This document shows, piece after piece, positions 52,291 through 63,320 of a stretch of DNA of 64,000 nucleotides; the stretch's first letter is position 1, and each line of letters starts with the position of its first letter. The stretch is taken from the NCBI GenBank assembly GCA_026415315.1, contig JAOAHI010000003.1, positions 1 to 64,000 of the forward strand. Reading direction: 5' to 3'. Source of the DNA: Methylohalobius sp. GTDB lineage: Bacteria > Pseudomonadota > Gammaproteobacteria > Methylococcales > Methylothermaceae. A model generated the notes under the pieces. That model had not been told where the DNA came from, searched no databases, and was given only the letters and a program-made list of their open reading frames with translations. The translations under genes and the position numbers were made by a program.

Positions 52291-52710
52291 TCAACCAGGA
52301 ACTCGGACTTCTACTGGGGCTAATCCCATTTTGTGTAGCCCTAAGCGGTAGGCGGCCGCATAGGACAGATCGATAATCCGCCGCCGGCACGGTAGGCGGT
52401 CGTTGACTTTTACCACAATGCTGCGGCCATTTTTCAAGTTGGTGACTTTGACGAGGGTTCCCAGGGGCAAACTGGCGTGGGCGGCGGTCAGTTCGTTGCG
52501 GTTAAAGCGCTCGCCGCTGGCAGTAGGACGGCCATGAAATTTTTTGCCGTACCAAGAAGCAATTCCGCGTTTACAGTAAGCCAAAGGCTTTTTGGCATGG
52601 TGAATGAGAGGGTGGGATTGGATTGGGTCGATGCCTCCTTTTTTTGCCTGAAGGTCAACACTTCCCACAAGCAAAGGGATGGTCAAGGCAAGGCTAGTTT
52701 TTCTGCGCAT
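52291..52710 (-). CDS. rlpA: RlpA-like septal lytic transglycosylase domain protein
   Basis: A 139-residue double-psi beta-barrel protein with the RlpA motifs GIASWYGKKFHGRPTASGERFN, AAHASLPLGTLVKVTNLKNGRS, VKVNDRLP and IDLSYAAAYRLG. ATG 52710 follows AGGAGG. The signal peptide lacks a lipobox cysteine and the SPOR domain is absent, so this is a short, non-lipoprotein version compared with the E. coli protein (362 residues). Its start overlaps the mltB 3' end by 17 bases. Confidence 0.9.
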   Translation of the reverse strand: MRRKTSLALTIPLLVGSVDLQAKKGGIDPIQSHPLIHHAKKPLAYCKRGIASWYGKKFHGRPTASGERFNRNELTAAHASLPLGTLVKVTNLKNGRSIVVKVNDRLPCRRRIIDLSYAAAYRLGLHKMGLAPVEVRVPG

Positions 52711-53677
52711 GCTGTACCTCCTGAAGTTGAGATTGGATGGCCTCGGCCAACTGATAGACGGCCATCGCATAAAGCAAACTACGATTGTAGCGCGTAATCA
52801 CATAGAAGTTATGAAATCCTAGCCAAATTTCGGGACGATTTTCTCCATCGAGTTTGAGCACATTGGCGGCGAGCTCGTCTGGATAGGCGGCCAGGGGAAG
52901 CCCTTGGCGCTTGAGTTCGGCCACTGTGAATTTGGGCGTAAGCTCCGTATTGGCGAATTTTAATGCCTGTTGTGGCAGAGGAACGGCTACCGGCTGTCGA
53001 CTTTGCCAACCGCTTTGGGCAAGGTAATTGGCGACGCTGCCGATCACATCGGCGGGGTTTTGCCACAGGTCGCGCTGGCCGTCGCCGTCGAAATCGGTCG
53101 CATATCGGCGAAAGCTTGAGGGCATGAACTGAGGCCAGCCCATCGCACCGGCGTAGGACCCCTGTGGACGGCGTGGGTCTAGCTGTTCCTCACGGGCGAG
53201 CAGCAGGAATTGCTCCAGTTCCCGGGAAAAAAATTCGGCTCGCCGCGGGTACGCGAAAGCCAAGGTCGAGAGTGCGTCCAACACGCGAAAGGAGCCGGTG
53301 TTGGCCCCATATAAGGTCTCTACGCCTAAGACAGCGACGATGATTTCAGGGTCCACGCCGTAGATTTTCTTAGCTTTCTGGAGCAGGCCGCGATAGCGTT
53401 GCGAGAATCTGACGCCCTCTTGGATACGGCGCTCGGTCAGAAAGATTTTGCGGTATTGATGCCAAGGCTTGGTCTCAGCCGGGCGGTCCATGACCTCTAG
53501 GATGGTCGGTTTGATCTGAGCTTCGGCAAACAAAGACCGCAAGCCAGTTGGATCAAAGCGATAGCGGGCAGCCATGCGCTCGATGAAGCGGGCGGCCAGA
53601 GGATATTGATCCAGAGACAGGCCTAAGGAGCTTTGACCCCACCCGAGAAGCAAGCACAGGGCCAAGGTTGTTCTCAT
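52694..53677 (-). CDS. mltB: MltB-like lytic murein transglycosylase
   Basis: A 327-residue exported enzyme that cuts glycan strands of peptidoglycan. It has a signal peptide, then KIYGVDPEIIVAVLGVETLYG with catalytic Glu in GVETLYG, GAMGWPQFMPSS, DGDGQRDLW and NFYVITRYNRS. No lipobox Cys is visible, so it is probably periplasmic rather than a lipoprotein. The start (ATG 53677) overlaps the rodA stop as TAATG, consistent with the classical rodA-mltB order. Confidence 0.94.
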   Translation of the reverse strand: MRTTLALCLLLGWGQSSLGLSLDQYPLAARFIERMAARYRFDPTGLRSLFAEAQIKPTILEVMDRPAETKPWHQYRKIFLTERRIQEGVRFSQRYRGLLQKAKKIYGVDPEIIVAVLGVETLYGANTGSFRVLDALSTLAFAYPRRAEFFSRELEQFLLLAREEQLDPRRPQGSYAGAMGWPQFMPSSFRRYATDFDGDGQRDLWQNPADVIGSVANYLAQSGWQSRQPVAVPLPQQALKFANTELTPKFTVAELKRQGLPLAAYPDELAANVLKLDGENRPEIWLGFHNFYVITRYNRSLLYAMAVYQLAEAIQSQLQEVQHAQKN

Positions 53678-54792
53678 TATGACGATACTAGTTTGCGATG
53701 GGTGGACAAGGACATCATAATACCAAAGCTGGCCAGCAATGTGACTACCGATGTGCCACCGTAGCTGACAAGGGGTAGGGGAACGCCTACTACCGGTAGG
53801 ATACCGACTACCATGCCGATATTGACGAACACGTAAATAAATAGAGTAAAGGCTAAACTGCCGGCGAGGAGGCGGCTGAAAGTATCCTGGTTGGCCAAAG
53901 CCAAATACAAACCGCGTCCGATAACAGCCAGGTACAACGCGAGCAGGGCGAGGCAACCCAACAAACCAAAGTCCTCGGCCAGCACCGCGAATATGAAATC
54001 GGTATGGGGTTCGGGTAGGTAATCAAGGTGAGCCTGGGTACCCATCAGCCAGCCTTTGCCCGTCAGCCCCCCAGAACCGATCGCGATTTTGGCCTGAATG
54101 GTGTGATAGCCTCGGCCTAAAGGATCAGCTTCAGGGTTTAAAAACATTAGAATCCGATCTTTCTGATAATCGCGCAGAAAAGACCAAGCCAGGGGTAAAA
54201 CCGCTGCTGCTCCAGCGCTGAGAGTAGCTAGGAGGCGCCAGGAGATACCGGCGAAAAATAGGACGGCGCAACCCGATCCCAACACCAAAAGGGCTGTGCC
54301 CAAATCCGGTTGCTTAGCGATCAAAACAACCGGCAATAAGATCCAGAACGCGCTTAAGGCGGTGACGCTTAAGCTCGGCGGTAAGGGATAGCGAGAAAGG
54401 AACCAAGCCAGCAGCATTGGGGTGAAAATCTTGACGAATTCAGACGGCTGAAACCGAATCACACCTAAATCCAGCCAACGTTGGGCTCCCTTACCCACAT
54501 CTCCAATCGCTAGCACAGCCACCAGCAGTGCGATGCCTGCCCCATATAGAAACGGACTCCAGCGATATAAAGTGCGCGGATGGACCTGCGCCAGAGCAAG
54601 CATGACGACAAACGCCAGTCCCAGCCGCACGAGCTGTTTATAGACTAAAGAGAGGTTACCGCCAGTGGCGCTATAGAGAATCAATAATCCCGCTCCAGTT
54701 AAGAGCACGCTGCCCAGAAGGAGGAATGGATCCAAGTGGAGGCGATGCCAAGGGGTTTTGGTGGGATTAGTTTGGACCAGAATGAAGCTCAT
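53677..54792 (-). CDS. rodA: RodA, SEDS peptidoglycan glycosyltransferase
   Basis: A 371-residue polytopic membrane protein with about ten helices. It has the SEDS regions WLDLGVIRFQPSEFVKI, KQPDLGTALLVLGSG, QAKIAIGSGGLTGKGW, HTDFIFAVLAEDFGLLG and the C-terminal GVPLPLVSYGGTSV. It polymerises glycan for the elongation machine with PBP2, whose gene overlaps it by four bases. Confidence 0.96.
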   Translation of the reverse strand: MSFILVQTNPTKTPWHRLHLDPFLLLGSVLLTGAGLLILYSATGGNLSLVYKQLVRLGLAFVVMLALAQVHPRTLYRWSPFLYGAGIALLVAVLAIGDVGKGAQRWLDLGVIRFQPSEFVKIFTPMLLAWFLSRYPLPPSLSVTALSAFWILLPVVLIAKQPDLGTALLVLGSGCAVLFFAGISWRLLATLSAGAAAVLPLAWSFLRDYQKDRILMFLNPEADPLGRGYHTIQAKIAIGSGGLTGKGWLMGTQAHLDYLPEPHTDFIFAVLAEDFGLLGCLALLALYLAVIGRGLYLALANQDTFSRLLAGSLAFTLFIYVFVNIGMVVGILPVVGVPLPLVSYGGTSVVTLLASFGIMMSLSTHRKLVSS

Positions 54793-56684
54793 GGTTGGCT
54801 GTGCTTGAGATAATAATCGATCACTTGGCGCGCTACGGGAGCTGCTTCGGATCCACCGTGGCCTGCGTTTTCAGCGATCACTGCCACGGCGATGCGCGGA
54901 GCCTCGGCTGGAGCGAAAGCGATGAACAAGGCATGGTCCTGTAATTTTTTATCCTTGATCTTGAGGTTACGATGGTCCTGGGTCTGCTTGACGCTAAATA
55001 CCTGGGCAGTACCGGTTTTGCCGGCTATCGTGTAATCAGCCCCTTGGCTGATGCGCCAAGCGGTTCCCGAGCGGCTGTGGACTACTCCAATCATGGCGTC
55101 AATGATTTTATCCAGGTGGTGTGGATCAGTGCTTACCTCCCCTTCCGCCGGGTCGGTAAACAGCCTCTTCAGCTCTCGGTGCGGAGGGCGGCGCTCGAAA
55201 GCAGCTACGTGAGGAGTGATGATTTTGCCCCGGTTAGCAAGGACGGCAACAGCTTTGGCCAGTTGTACAGCTGTGACTTTAACATACCCTTGGCCGATGC
55301 CAGCGATTACCGTTTCTCCTGGATACCAGGTTTTTCCTAAGGCTTGGCGTTTCCATTTGCGCGAGGGCAGAATGCCAGGATTTTCGCCTAGGAGGTCAAT
55401 TCCGCTTGAGCGGCCAAAACCGAACTGGCTTAGGAACTCGTGCAGGCGGTCGATCCCTAAATGATGGGCAAGGTCGTAGAAGTACACGTCGCAGGATTGG
55501 ACGATAGCCGCTTTGAGGTCCACGCCGCCATGGCCGCCCTTACGCCAATCGCGGTAACGATGGCTGACGCCGGGAAGTTGGTAGAAACCCGGGCAGTAGA
55601 GGCGGCGATGGGGATTGATCAAGCCATAGTGTAATCCAGCCAGCCCCACAAATGGCTTAATCGTCGAACCAGGTGGGTAGATGCCGCGCAGGGCACGGTC
55701 AAACAGCGGACGCTCTGGGGAATTCAAAAGGGCCTGATAGTCTTTTTGGCTTATCCCCAAGACAAAAGGATTGGGATCAAACCCCGGTTTGCTTACCAAA
55801 GCTAGGACCTCCCCGCTTTGGGGATCGATCGCCACCACTGCGCCGTTGTGCTCGCCTAAAGCATCATAGGCGATTTTCTGCAGTTCTATATCCAATGAGA
55901 GATATAGGTCAGCCCCGCTTTGAGGCGGGGGTTCCTGAAGCACTTTAAGCCCCCGGCCAGCGGCATTGGTTTCGATCTCGGCATAGCCCGTATGGCCGTG
56001 CAAGAGGGTCTCATACGATTGCTCTACCCCGACTTTGCCGATATGAGTTGTGCCTCGGTACTCGGCAAGATCTAGGCGTTTTAATTCTTGCTCGTTGATC
56101 CGCCCAACATAACCCACCAGATGGGAGACCAGCTCCCCGTATGGATAATGACGGATGAGCCGAGCTTGGATCTCAACGCCTCGCAGGAACGGGCGGCGAA
56201 CGGCTAGCCGGGCGACTTCAAGCTCGCTGAGTCTAAGCTTTACAGGAATGCTTTCAAAGCGCTTGCGGCGGTGCAGTTGTTGCTTGAATTGCTCGATCTC
56301 CTCGGGGGTGAGTTCGACAATAGCGCTTAAGGCGGCGAGGGTGGCTTTGAGATCTGGCACTTGCTCAGGGACGATTTCCAGGCTGTAGACCGGAATATTT
56401 TCAGCCAACACGATGCCGCGCCGGTCGTAGATCAAACCGCGAGTGGGCACGAGAGGGGCAATTCTGACCTGGTTATCGCGCGCCAGCATGGCGTAGCGAT
56501 CGTGGCCTATAACTTGGAGGTACACCAGGCGGCCGATGAGCACTAGGCTTAGTCCCACGATTATGCCTGCAGCGGCGAGGATCCGGTTTAGGAACAGGCG
56601 GCCCTCCCGGTCAGCGTCTTTGAGGCGAAGCGGTGCAGTGGGCTTTAAGGTAAGGTCAGGTAACGTTGCCTGAGTGTGCGACAT
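54789..56684 (-). CDS. mrdA: PBP2 (MrdA), elongasome transpeptidase
   Basis: A 631-residue class B penicillin-binding protein. A membrane helix (about 33-55) is followed by the pedestal domain with RGLIYDRRGIVLAENIPVYSLEI, and the transpeptidase domain with active serine in PGSTIKPF, the second motif SCD in VQSCDVYFY, and KTGTAQ. ATG 56684 overlaps the mreD 3' end by 40 bases. It is the partner of RodA for cell elongation. Confidence 0.96.
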   Translation of the reverse strand: MSHTQATLPDLTLKPTAPLRLKDADREGRLFLNRILAAAGIIVGLSLVLIGRLVYLQVIGHDRYAMLARDNQVRIAPLVPTRGLIYDRRGIVLAENIPVYSLEIVPEQVPDLKATLAALSAIVELTPEEIEQFKQQLHRRKRFESIPVKLRLSELEVARLAVRRPFLRGVEIQARLIRHYPYGELVSHLVGYVGRINEQELKRLDLAEYRGTTHIGKVGVEQSYETLLHGHTGYAEIETNAAGRGLKVLQEPPPQSGADLYLSLDIELQKIAYDALGEHNGAVVAIDPQSGEVLALVSKPGFDPNPFVLGISQKDYQALLNSPERPLFDRALRGIYPPGSTIKPFVGLAGLHYGLINPHRRLYCPGFYQLPGVSHRYRDWRKGGHGGVDLKAAIVQSCDVYFYDLAHHLGIDRLHEFLSQFGFGRSSGIDLLGENPGILPSRKWKRQALGKTWYPGETVIAGIGQGYVKVTAVQLAKAVAVLANRGKIITPHVAAFERRPPHRELKRLFTDPAEGEVSTDPHHLDKIIDAMIGVVHSRSGTAWRISQGADYTIAGKTGTAQVFSVKQTQDHRNLKIKDKKLQDHALFIAFAPAEAPRIAVAVIAENAGHGGSEAAPVARQVIDYYLKHSQP

Positions 56685-57116
56685 ACGGCCAAGACAAAAG
56701 GCCAAGCTAAGGTTCCGGTCAAAGAAGGTAGCCAATACTCCCAGGTCAAAAGCGTTTTGCCGCGCAAAGCTTCAATCCAGAATGTCAGAAACTGAGCTAA
56801 CAGCAAAAACAAAAGGACGAAAGTCAACTGATGGTTCAAGGGAAATATCCTAAGCCTAGTATGGAAACGCACGCAGGGATAAGCGATCAAAGCATAGATG
56901 AAGGCGTGTTGACCCAAGAGCCGACCGGTGGTGGCATCGACCAGGAGGCCGATCAGCCAGGCTAAGCCGATTCCAAAGCGGTCTGGGGCGGCTAGGCACC
57001 AATAGATGATCACCAAAAGTACCCAATCGGGGTTGAACGGCAGAAGAAGCGGCGGCCATGCGAACAGGCGCAGCCAAATGGCTCCCAACAAGCTCAAAAA
57101 AATCCCCAAATAGGTT

Positions 57117-57130
<14 letters not shown>
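56645..57130 (-). CDS. mreD: MreD, rod-shape membrane protein
   Basis: A 161-residue inner-membrane protein with about five helices and few charges. It has RLFAWPPLLLPFNPDWVLLVIIYW and the conserved GLLVDATTGRLLGQHAFIYAL segment. It connects MreC and RodA-PBP2 in the elongation complex. It overlaps mreC by 14 bases and mrdA by 40. Confidence 0.93.
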
Positions 57131-59071
<1,941 letters not shown>

Positions 59072-59155
59072 TCATGAAGCTTTATAACAATTCAGGGGGG
59101 AATGAGATAAGCGATCGAGTATGATATAACTTTTAAAATTTTTAAGGAGAATATC

Positions 59156-59443
59156 ATGGCATTGAGCGTTGAGGAAGTCACTAGGATTGCATACCTGGCC
59201 CGAATTGGTATCGGATCCGAGGAGGCCGCTCGGTACGTCAAGGACTTATCGGATATACTGGCGTTTGTAGCGCAAATGAACGCGGTCGATACCAGCGAAG
59301 TCGAGCCTATGGCGCATCCTTTAGATCTTCCCCAAAGGCTTAGAGAAGACGCAGTCACTGAGCACAACAAGCGCGAGCTTTTCCAATCCATCGCCCCACA
59401 GGTCGAAGCCGGCCTGTATTTGGTACCCAAAGTGATCGAGTAA
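59156..59443 (+). CDS. gatC: GatC, Asp/Glu-tRNA amidotransferase subunit C
   Basis: A 95-residue subunit with the family pattern [45 protein letters not shown] and a C-terminal FLVPKVIE-like YLVPKVIE. It stabilises GatA and bridges to GatB. TAAGGAG precedes the ATG, and the gene order gatC-gatA-(Uma2)-gatB is on the plus strand. The enzyme makes Gln-tRNA(Gln) and Asn-tRNA(Asn) by transamidation when the direct synthetases are lacking. Confidence 0.95.
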   Translation: MALSVEEVTRIAYLARIGIGSEEAARYVKDLSDILAFVAQMNAVDTSEVEPMAHPLDLPQRLREDAVTEHNKRELFQSIAPQVEAGLYLVPKVIE

Positions 59444-59447
59444 CCTT

Positions 59448-60899
59448 ATGCACACCTATACGCTCAAAGAGCTGGCCACCGGGCTGCGCGCCCGCCATTA
59501 TTCTAGCCGCGAGCTGGTTCGCCACTTCCTAGACCGCATCGCCCAGCACAACCCCGCTTTGAACGCTTTCATCACCCTGACTGAAGAGGTGGCGTTGGCT
59601 CAGGCCGAAGCGGCTGATGCTCGGTTAGCCCGGGGAGAAGGCCATTGGCTGACCGGGGTCCCCATCGCTCACAAAGACATTTTTTGCACTTTGGGCATTC
59701 GCACTTCATGCGGCTCTAAGATGCTGGACAATTTTCTTGCACCTTACGATGCTACTGTAGTGGCTAAGTGTCAGCAGGTTGGAATGCCTTTATTAGGCAA
59801 GCTTAACATGGATGAATTTGCGATGGGTTCCTCCAACGAGACAAGTTTTTACGGTCCGGTAAAGAACCCGTGGAATCTTGCCTGCGTCCCGGGTGGTTCT
59901 TCAGGAGGATCGGCGGCGGCGGTGGCGGCTGGTTTGACGCCGGCAGCCACCGGGACCGATACCGGCGGTTCCATCCGCCAGCCGGCGGCTTTGTGTGGGA
60001 TCACAGGGCTTAAGCCCACCTATGGGCGGGTATCGCGCTGGGGGATGATCGCGTTCGCCTCTAGCCTTGACCAGGGCGGGCCGATGGCGAGAAGCGCTGA
60101 GGACTGCGCCTTGCTCCTTCAAGTCATGGCCGGTTTTGATGAAAAAGATTCCACCAGCGTGGATGTGCCGGTGCCCGATTATATCGCCGGCCTCAACCAA
60201 AGCTTGATGGGTATGCGGATTGGTTTGCCCAAGGAATTTTTTGACCAACTCGATTCGGCGATGGCGCGTGCTCTGGAGGAGGCCATTGCCGAATATCGTA
60301 AGCTGGGAGCTGAAATAATCGAGATTTCGTTGCCCAACATTAACCTCTCCGTCCCCGCCTACTATGTGATTGCTCCGTGCGAGTGCTCCTCAAACTTAGC
60401 CCGTTACGACGGGGTACGTTACGGCTATCGTTGCCAGAACCCCAAAGATCTCAAGGACCTTTACTTGCGCACGCGGGCCGAAGGGTTTGGCGCTGAGGTC
60501 AAAAGGCGGATTTTGATCGGGACGTACGCTTTGTCGGCCGGTTACTACGATGCCTATTACCTCAAGGCGCAAAAGATTCGCCGCCTGATCGCAGAGGATT
60601 TCAAACGCGCCTTTGAAACCGTTGACGTGCTTTTGGGGCCTACCACGCCCACGCCAGCGTTCAAATTAGGCGAAAAGCTGGGCGATCCAGTCGCGATGTA
60701 TCTATCGGACATTTTCACCATCGCGGTTAACTTAGCAGGGCTTCCGGCCATGTCCATTCCCGCAGGATTCCTAGACGGGAAACCGGTAGGGATGCAGCTT
60801 ATCGGCAACTACTTTGAGGAGGGAAAGCTGTTGAACGTGGCCCACCAGTACCAACGGGTAACCGACTGGCATAGAAAGCTCCCGCCGGGATTTGCATGA
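59448..60899 (+). CDS. gatA: GatA, amidase subunit of Asp/Glu-tRNA amidotransferase
   Basis: A 483-residue amidase-signature protein that releases ammonia from glutamine. The catalytic Lys lies in [22 protein letters not shown], the serines in [18 protein letters not shown] and [14 protein letters not shown]. The C-terminus includes [24 protein letters not shown]. It starts four bases after gatC and overlaps the Uma2 gene by ATGA. Length matches the family. Confidence 0.97.
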   Translation: MHTYTLKELATGLRARHYSSRELVRHFLDRIAQHNPALNAFITLTEEVALAQAEAADARLARGEGHWLTGVPIAHKDIFCTLGIRTSCGSKMLDNFLAPYDATVVAKCQQVGMPLLGKLNMDEFAMGSSNETSFYGPVKNPWNLACVPGGSSGGSAAAVAAGLTPAATGTDTGGSIRQPAALCGITGLKPTYGRVSRWGMIAFASSLDQGGPMARSAEDCALLLQVMAGFDEKDSTSVDVPVPDYIAGLNQSLMGMRIGLPKEFFDQLDSAMARALEEAIAEYRKLGAEIIEISLPNINLSVPAYYVIAPCECSSNLARYDGVRYGYRCQNPKDLKDLYLRTRAEGFGAEVKRRILIGTYALSAGYYDAYYLKAQKIRRLIAEDFKRAFETVDVLLGPTTPTPAFKLGEKLGDPVAMYLSDIFTIAVNLAGLPAMSIPAGFLDGKPVGMQLIGNYFEEGKLLNVAHQYQRVTDWHRKLPPGFA

Positions 60900-61378
60900 T
60901 CGACCGCTTGCTGGCTGCTGACGAATTAGGGATTCGCCTGGAAATTGTCAACGGTCTGCCGATTTGGGAGGCACAGCCGCTCTATAAGCATCAAAAGGCT
61001 GTCGAGCGCATTGCGCAGTCGATCCGCACGGAAGAAAAGGAAAACTGTGCCTGCGTGCACGCTCTGGACGTCTATATCCAATTCCCCAATGGCCTAAAGC
61101 GCCCGGATATCGCTATTTTCTGCCGCGAGCCGACGGAAGAAGAACAAGAGCAGGCATTGACCTTGATCCCAGAGGCTGTGATCGAAGTTCTCAGCAAAGG
61201 CTACGAGGCTAAAGATTTAGAAATCGGCCCTCCTTTTTACTTATCCCAAGGAGTGAAGGATGTGGTGGTTTTTGATCCTTGGACTTTACTCGTCTTACAC
61301 GTGCGTCATGGCAGCGCCCAGCGCCTGATTGCTCCGGTTGAAATCGCGCTCAAGTGCGGGTGTATTGTAAGTATTTGA
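60896..61378 (+). CDS. Uma2 (DUF820) family PD-(D/E)xK-fold protein
   Basis: A 160-residue protein. It has [42 protein letters not shown] (catalytic-type Asp in RPD), and [37 protein letters not shown], with the conserved Glu and Lys. Uma2 proteins share the restriction-endonuclease fold but have no proven role. It overlaps the gatA stop by four bases and ends 13 bases before gatB, so it would be co-expressed with them. A second, broken Uma2 gene lies at 23009-23373. Complete active-site residues suggest it is functional. Confidence 0.85.
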   Translation: MIDRLLAADELGIRLEIVNGLPIWEAQPLYKHQKAVERIAQSIRTEEKENCACVHALDVYIQFPNGLKRPDIAIFCREPTEEEQEQALTLIPEAVIEVLSKGYEAKDLEIGPPFYLSQGVKDVVVFDPWTLLVLHVRHGSAQRLIAPVEIALKCGCIVSI

Positions 61379-61391
61379 TTTGGGAGTAGCT

Positions 61392-62828
61392 ATGGAATGG
61401 GAAGCGGTGATCGGGCTGGAGATTCACGTCCAGCTTCTGACCAAGTCTAAAATTTTCTCGGGAGCCTCGACCGCCTATGGGGCGCTGCCCAATACCCAGG
61501 CGTGTGCGATCGATCTAGGCATGCCTGGGACCTTACCTGTACTCAATAGAGAAGCGGTGCGCATGGCGGTCAAGTTCGGCTTAGCTGTGAATGCCGAGAT
61601 CGCCAAACGCTCTGTGTTTGCGCGCAAAAATTACTTTTACCCTGATCTGCCTAAAGGTTACCAGATTAGTCAATACGAGCTTCCCATCGTCAGGGGCGGC
61701 TATCTCACTATCCGGGTTGACGGGAGAGAGAGGCGAATCGGTATCACTCGGGCTCATTTGGAGGAGGATGCCGGCAAATCCCTGCACGAGGACTTTCATG
61801 GCCTAACGGGCATTGATCTCAACCGCGCCGGCACGCCGCTTTTGGAAATCGTCTCCGAACCGGACCTGCGTTCGCCCAAAGAGGCGCTGGCCTATATGAA
61901 GGCGCTTCATCAGCTCGTAGTGTATTTAGGCATCTGCGACGGCAATCTGCAGGAAGGCTCTTTTCGCTGCGACGCGAATGTCTCAGTGCGTCCTAAGGGG
62001 GAGATAAAATTCGGCACTCGGACTGAGATCAAAAACGTCAATTCCTTTCGCTTTGTCGAGCGCGCGCTGAGTTACGAGATTGCCCGTCAGATCGAGATCT
62101 TAGAAGCAGGGGGGCAGATCGTTCAGGAGACACGCCTGTACGATGCCGATCTAGACCAGACTCGCTCCATGCGCAGTAAGGAAGAGGCGATGGATTATCG
62201 CTATTTTCCCGATCCCGATCTTTTGCCTTTGGTACTCGATCAAGCGTTCATCGAGGCAGTGCGACAAGAGCTCCCTGAGCTGCCGGAGGCCAAATACCGT
62301 CGTTTCTGTGAACAGTATGGTTTGAAACCCTACGATGCCGAAGTGTTAACTGCCAGCTCCGCGCTGGCGGATTACTACGAGCGGGTAGTCCAAGATTCGG
62401 CCTGCGATCCCAAACTGTGCGCTAACTGGGTGATGGTGGAATTGATCGGGGCGCTCAACAAGGAAAACCGGGAGATCACCCAAAGCCCAGTCTCTGCTCC
62501 TCAGTTGGCTAAGCTCATGCAGCGCATCGCCGATGGCACCCTGTCCGGCAAACTTGGAAAACAAGTTTTTGAATTGATGTGGCAGACGGGGAAGGATGTG
62601 GATGCGTTAATCGAGGAGGAGGGTTTTAAACAGATCACCGACCAAGGCGCAATCGAGCAGGTCATCGACCAAGTATTGGCCAGTCACCCTAAAGAAATTG
62701 CCGACTACCGCGCCGGCAAAGAAAAATTGTTCGGCTTTTTCGTCGGCCAGGTCATGAAAGCCACGGCTGGCAAAGCCAACCCTCAGCAAGTCAATGCCTT
62801 ACTCAAGGCCAAGCTTAAAAGCCAATGA
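61392..62828 (+). CDS. gatB: GatB, Asp/Glu-tRNA amidotransferase subunit B
   Basis: A 478-residue kinase-like subunit that activates Glu or Asp on the tRNA. It has [42 protein letters not shown] and the [21 protein letters not shown] segment, with a C-terminal YqeY-like tail ([26 protein letters not shown]). ATG 61392 follows GGGAG. The longer frame from 61380 would not add conserved sequence. Confidence 0.97.
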   Translation: MEWEAVIGLEIHVQLLTKSKIFSGASTAYGALPNTQACAIDLGMPGTLPVLNREAVRMAVKFGLAVNAEIAKRSVFARKNYFYPDLPKGYQISQYELPIVRGGYLTIRVDGRERRIGITRAHLEEDAGKSLHEDFHGLTGIDLNRAGTPLLEIVSEPDLRSPKEALAYMKALHQLVVYLGICDGNLQEGSFRCDANVSVRPKGEIKFGTRTEIKNVNSFRFVERALSYEIARQIEILEAGGQIVQETRLYDADLDQTRSMRSKEEAMDYRYFPDPDLLPLVLDQAFIEAVRQELPELPEAKYRRFCEQYGLKPYDAEVLTASSALADYYERVVQDSACDPKLCANWVMVELIGALNKENREITQSPVSAPQLAKLMQRIADGTLSGKLGKQVFELMWQTGKDVDALIEEEGFKQITDQGAIEQVIDQVLASHPKEIADYRAGKEKLFGFFVGQVMKATAGKANPQQVNALLKAKLKSQ

Positions 62829-62906
62829 GTTTGTCACCCCGTTCTATACAGGGTGGCTTCAGTTTCAAGTAGTATAGTGGTAGAAACTTTTTGTAAGGAG
62901 ATGAGC

Positions 62907-63320
62907 ATGAATGTAAAGCGCCTTATTGCGGGGTTAACGTTGCCAGCTTTTTTGGGCATGCTCTCGGCTTGTGCCGACATGCCTTATGGTTCTAGTCCTT
63001 ATCCTTATCAAGGGGCGACCGCCGGCGGTGTGATTGGAGCTGCGGCCGGCGCCCTGATCGATAAGCACAACCGCTGGCGCGGCGCCCTGATCGGCGGCGC
63101 CCTCGGAGCAGCTCTCGGAGGAACGGTGACTGAGATCTCTCGCCGCGCTTCTTATGAGGCAGCTCGCTCCGGTCGCCCGGTCTCTTATGAGAGCGAGGAC
63201 GGTTGGCAACGGGTAGAAGCTGAGCCGCTTGCCAGCCGCGGCCGGTGTCGGATGGTACGCGAGCGGATCTGGCAGGGAGGCAAGATCGTGCAGGAGCAGG
63301 AACGCGAGATTTGCGACTGA
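62907..63320 (+). CDS. Glycine-zipper outer-membrane lipoprotein-like
   Basis: A 137-residue lipoprotein with lipobox LSAC (Cys22). It is followed by a Gly/Ala-rich segment with GxxxG spacing (TAGGVIGAAAGALIDKHNRWRGALIGGALGAALGG), typical of YMGG/17-kDa surface-antigen glycine zippers, and a charged C-terminus with two Cys. AAGGAG six bases before ATG 62907 selects this start over ATG 62901. Its stop overlaps the purD start as TGATG. It may insert in the membrane or help the envelope stress response; function is unknown. Confidence 0.8.
   Translation: MNVKRLIAGLTLPAFLGMLSACADMPYGSSPYPYQGATAGGVIGAAAGALIDKHNRWRGALIGGALGAALGGTVTEISRRASYEAARSGRPVSYESEDGWQRVEAEPLASRGRCRMVRERIWQGGKIVQEQEREICD

Noticed and set aside
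62829-62870. Hairpin after gatB (CACCC with GGGTG) as terminator
   Set aside because: Only five or six pairs, large loop and no T run, so it is too weak to list.
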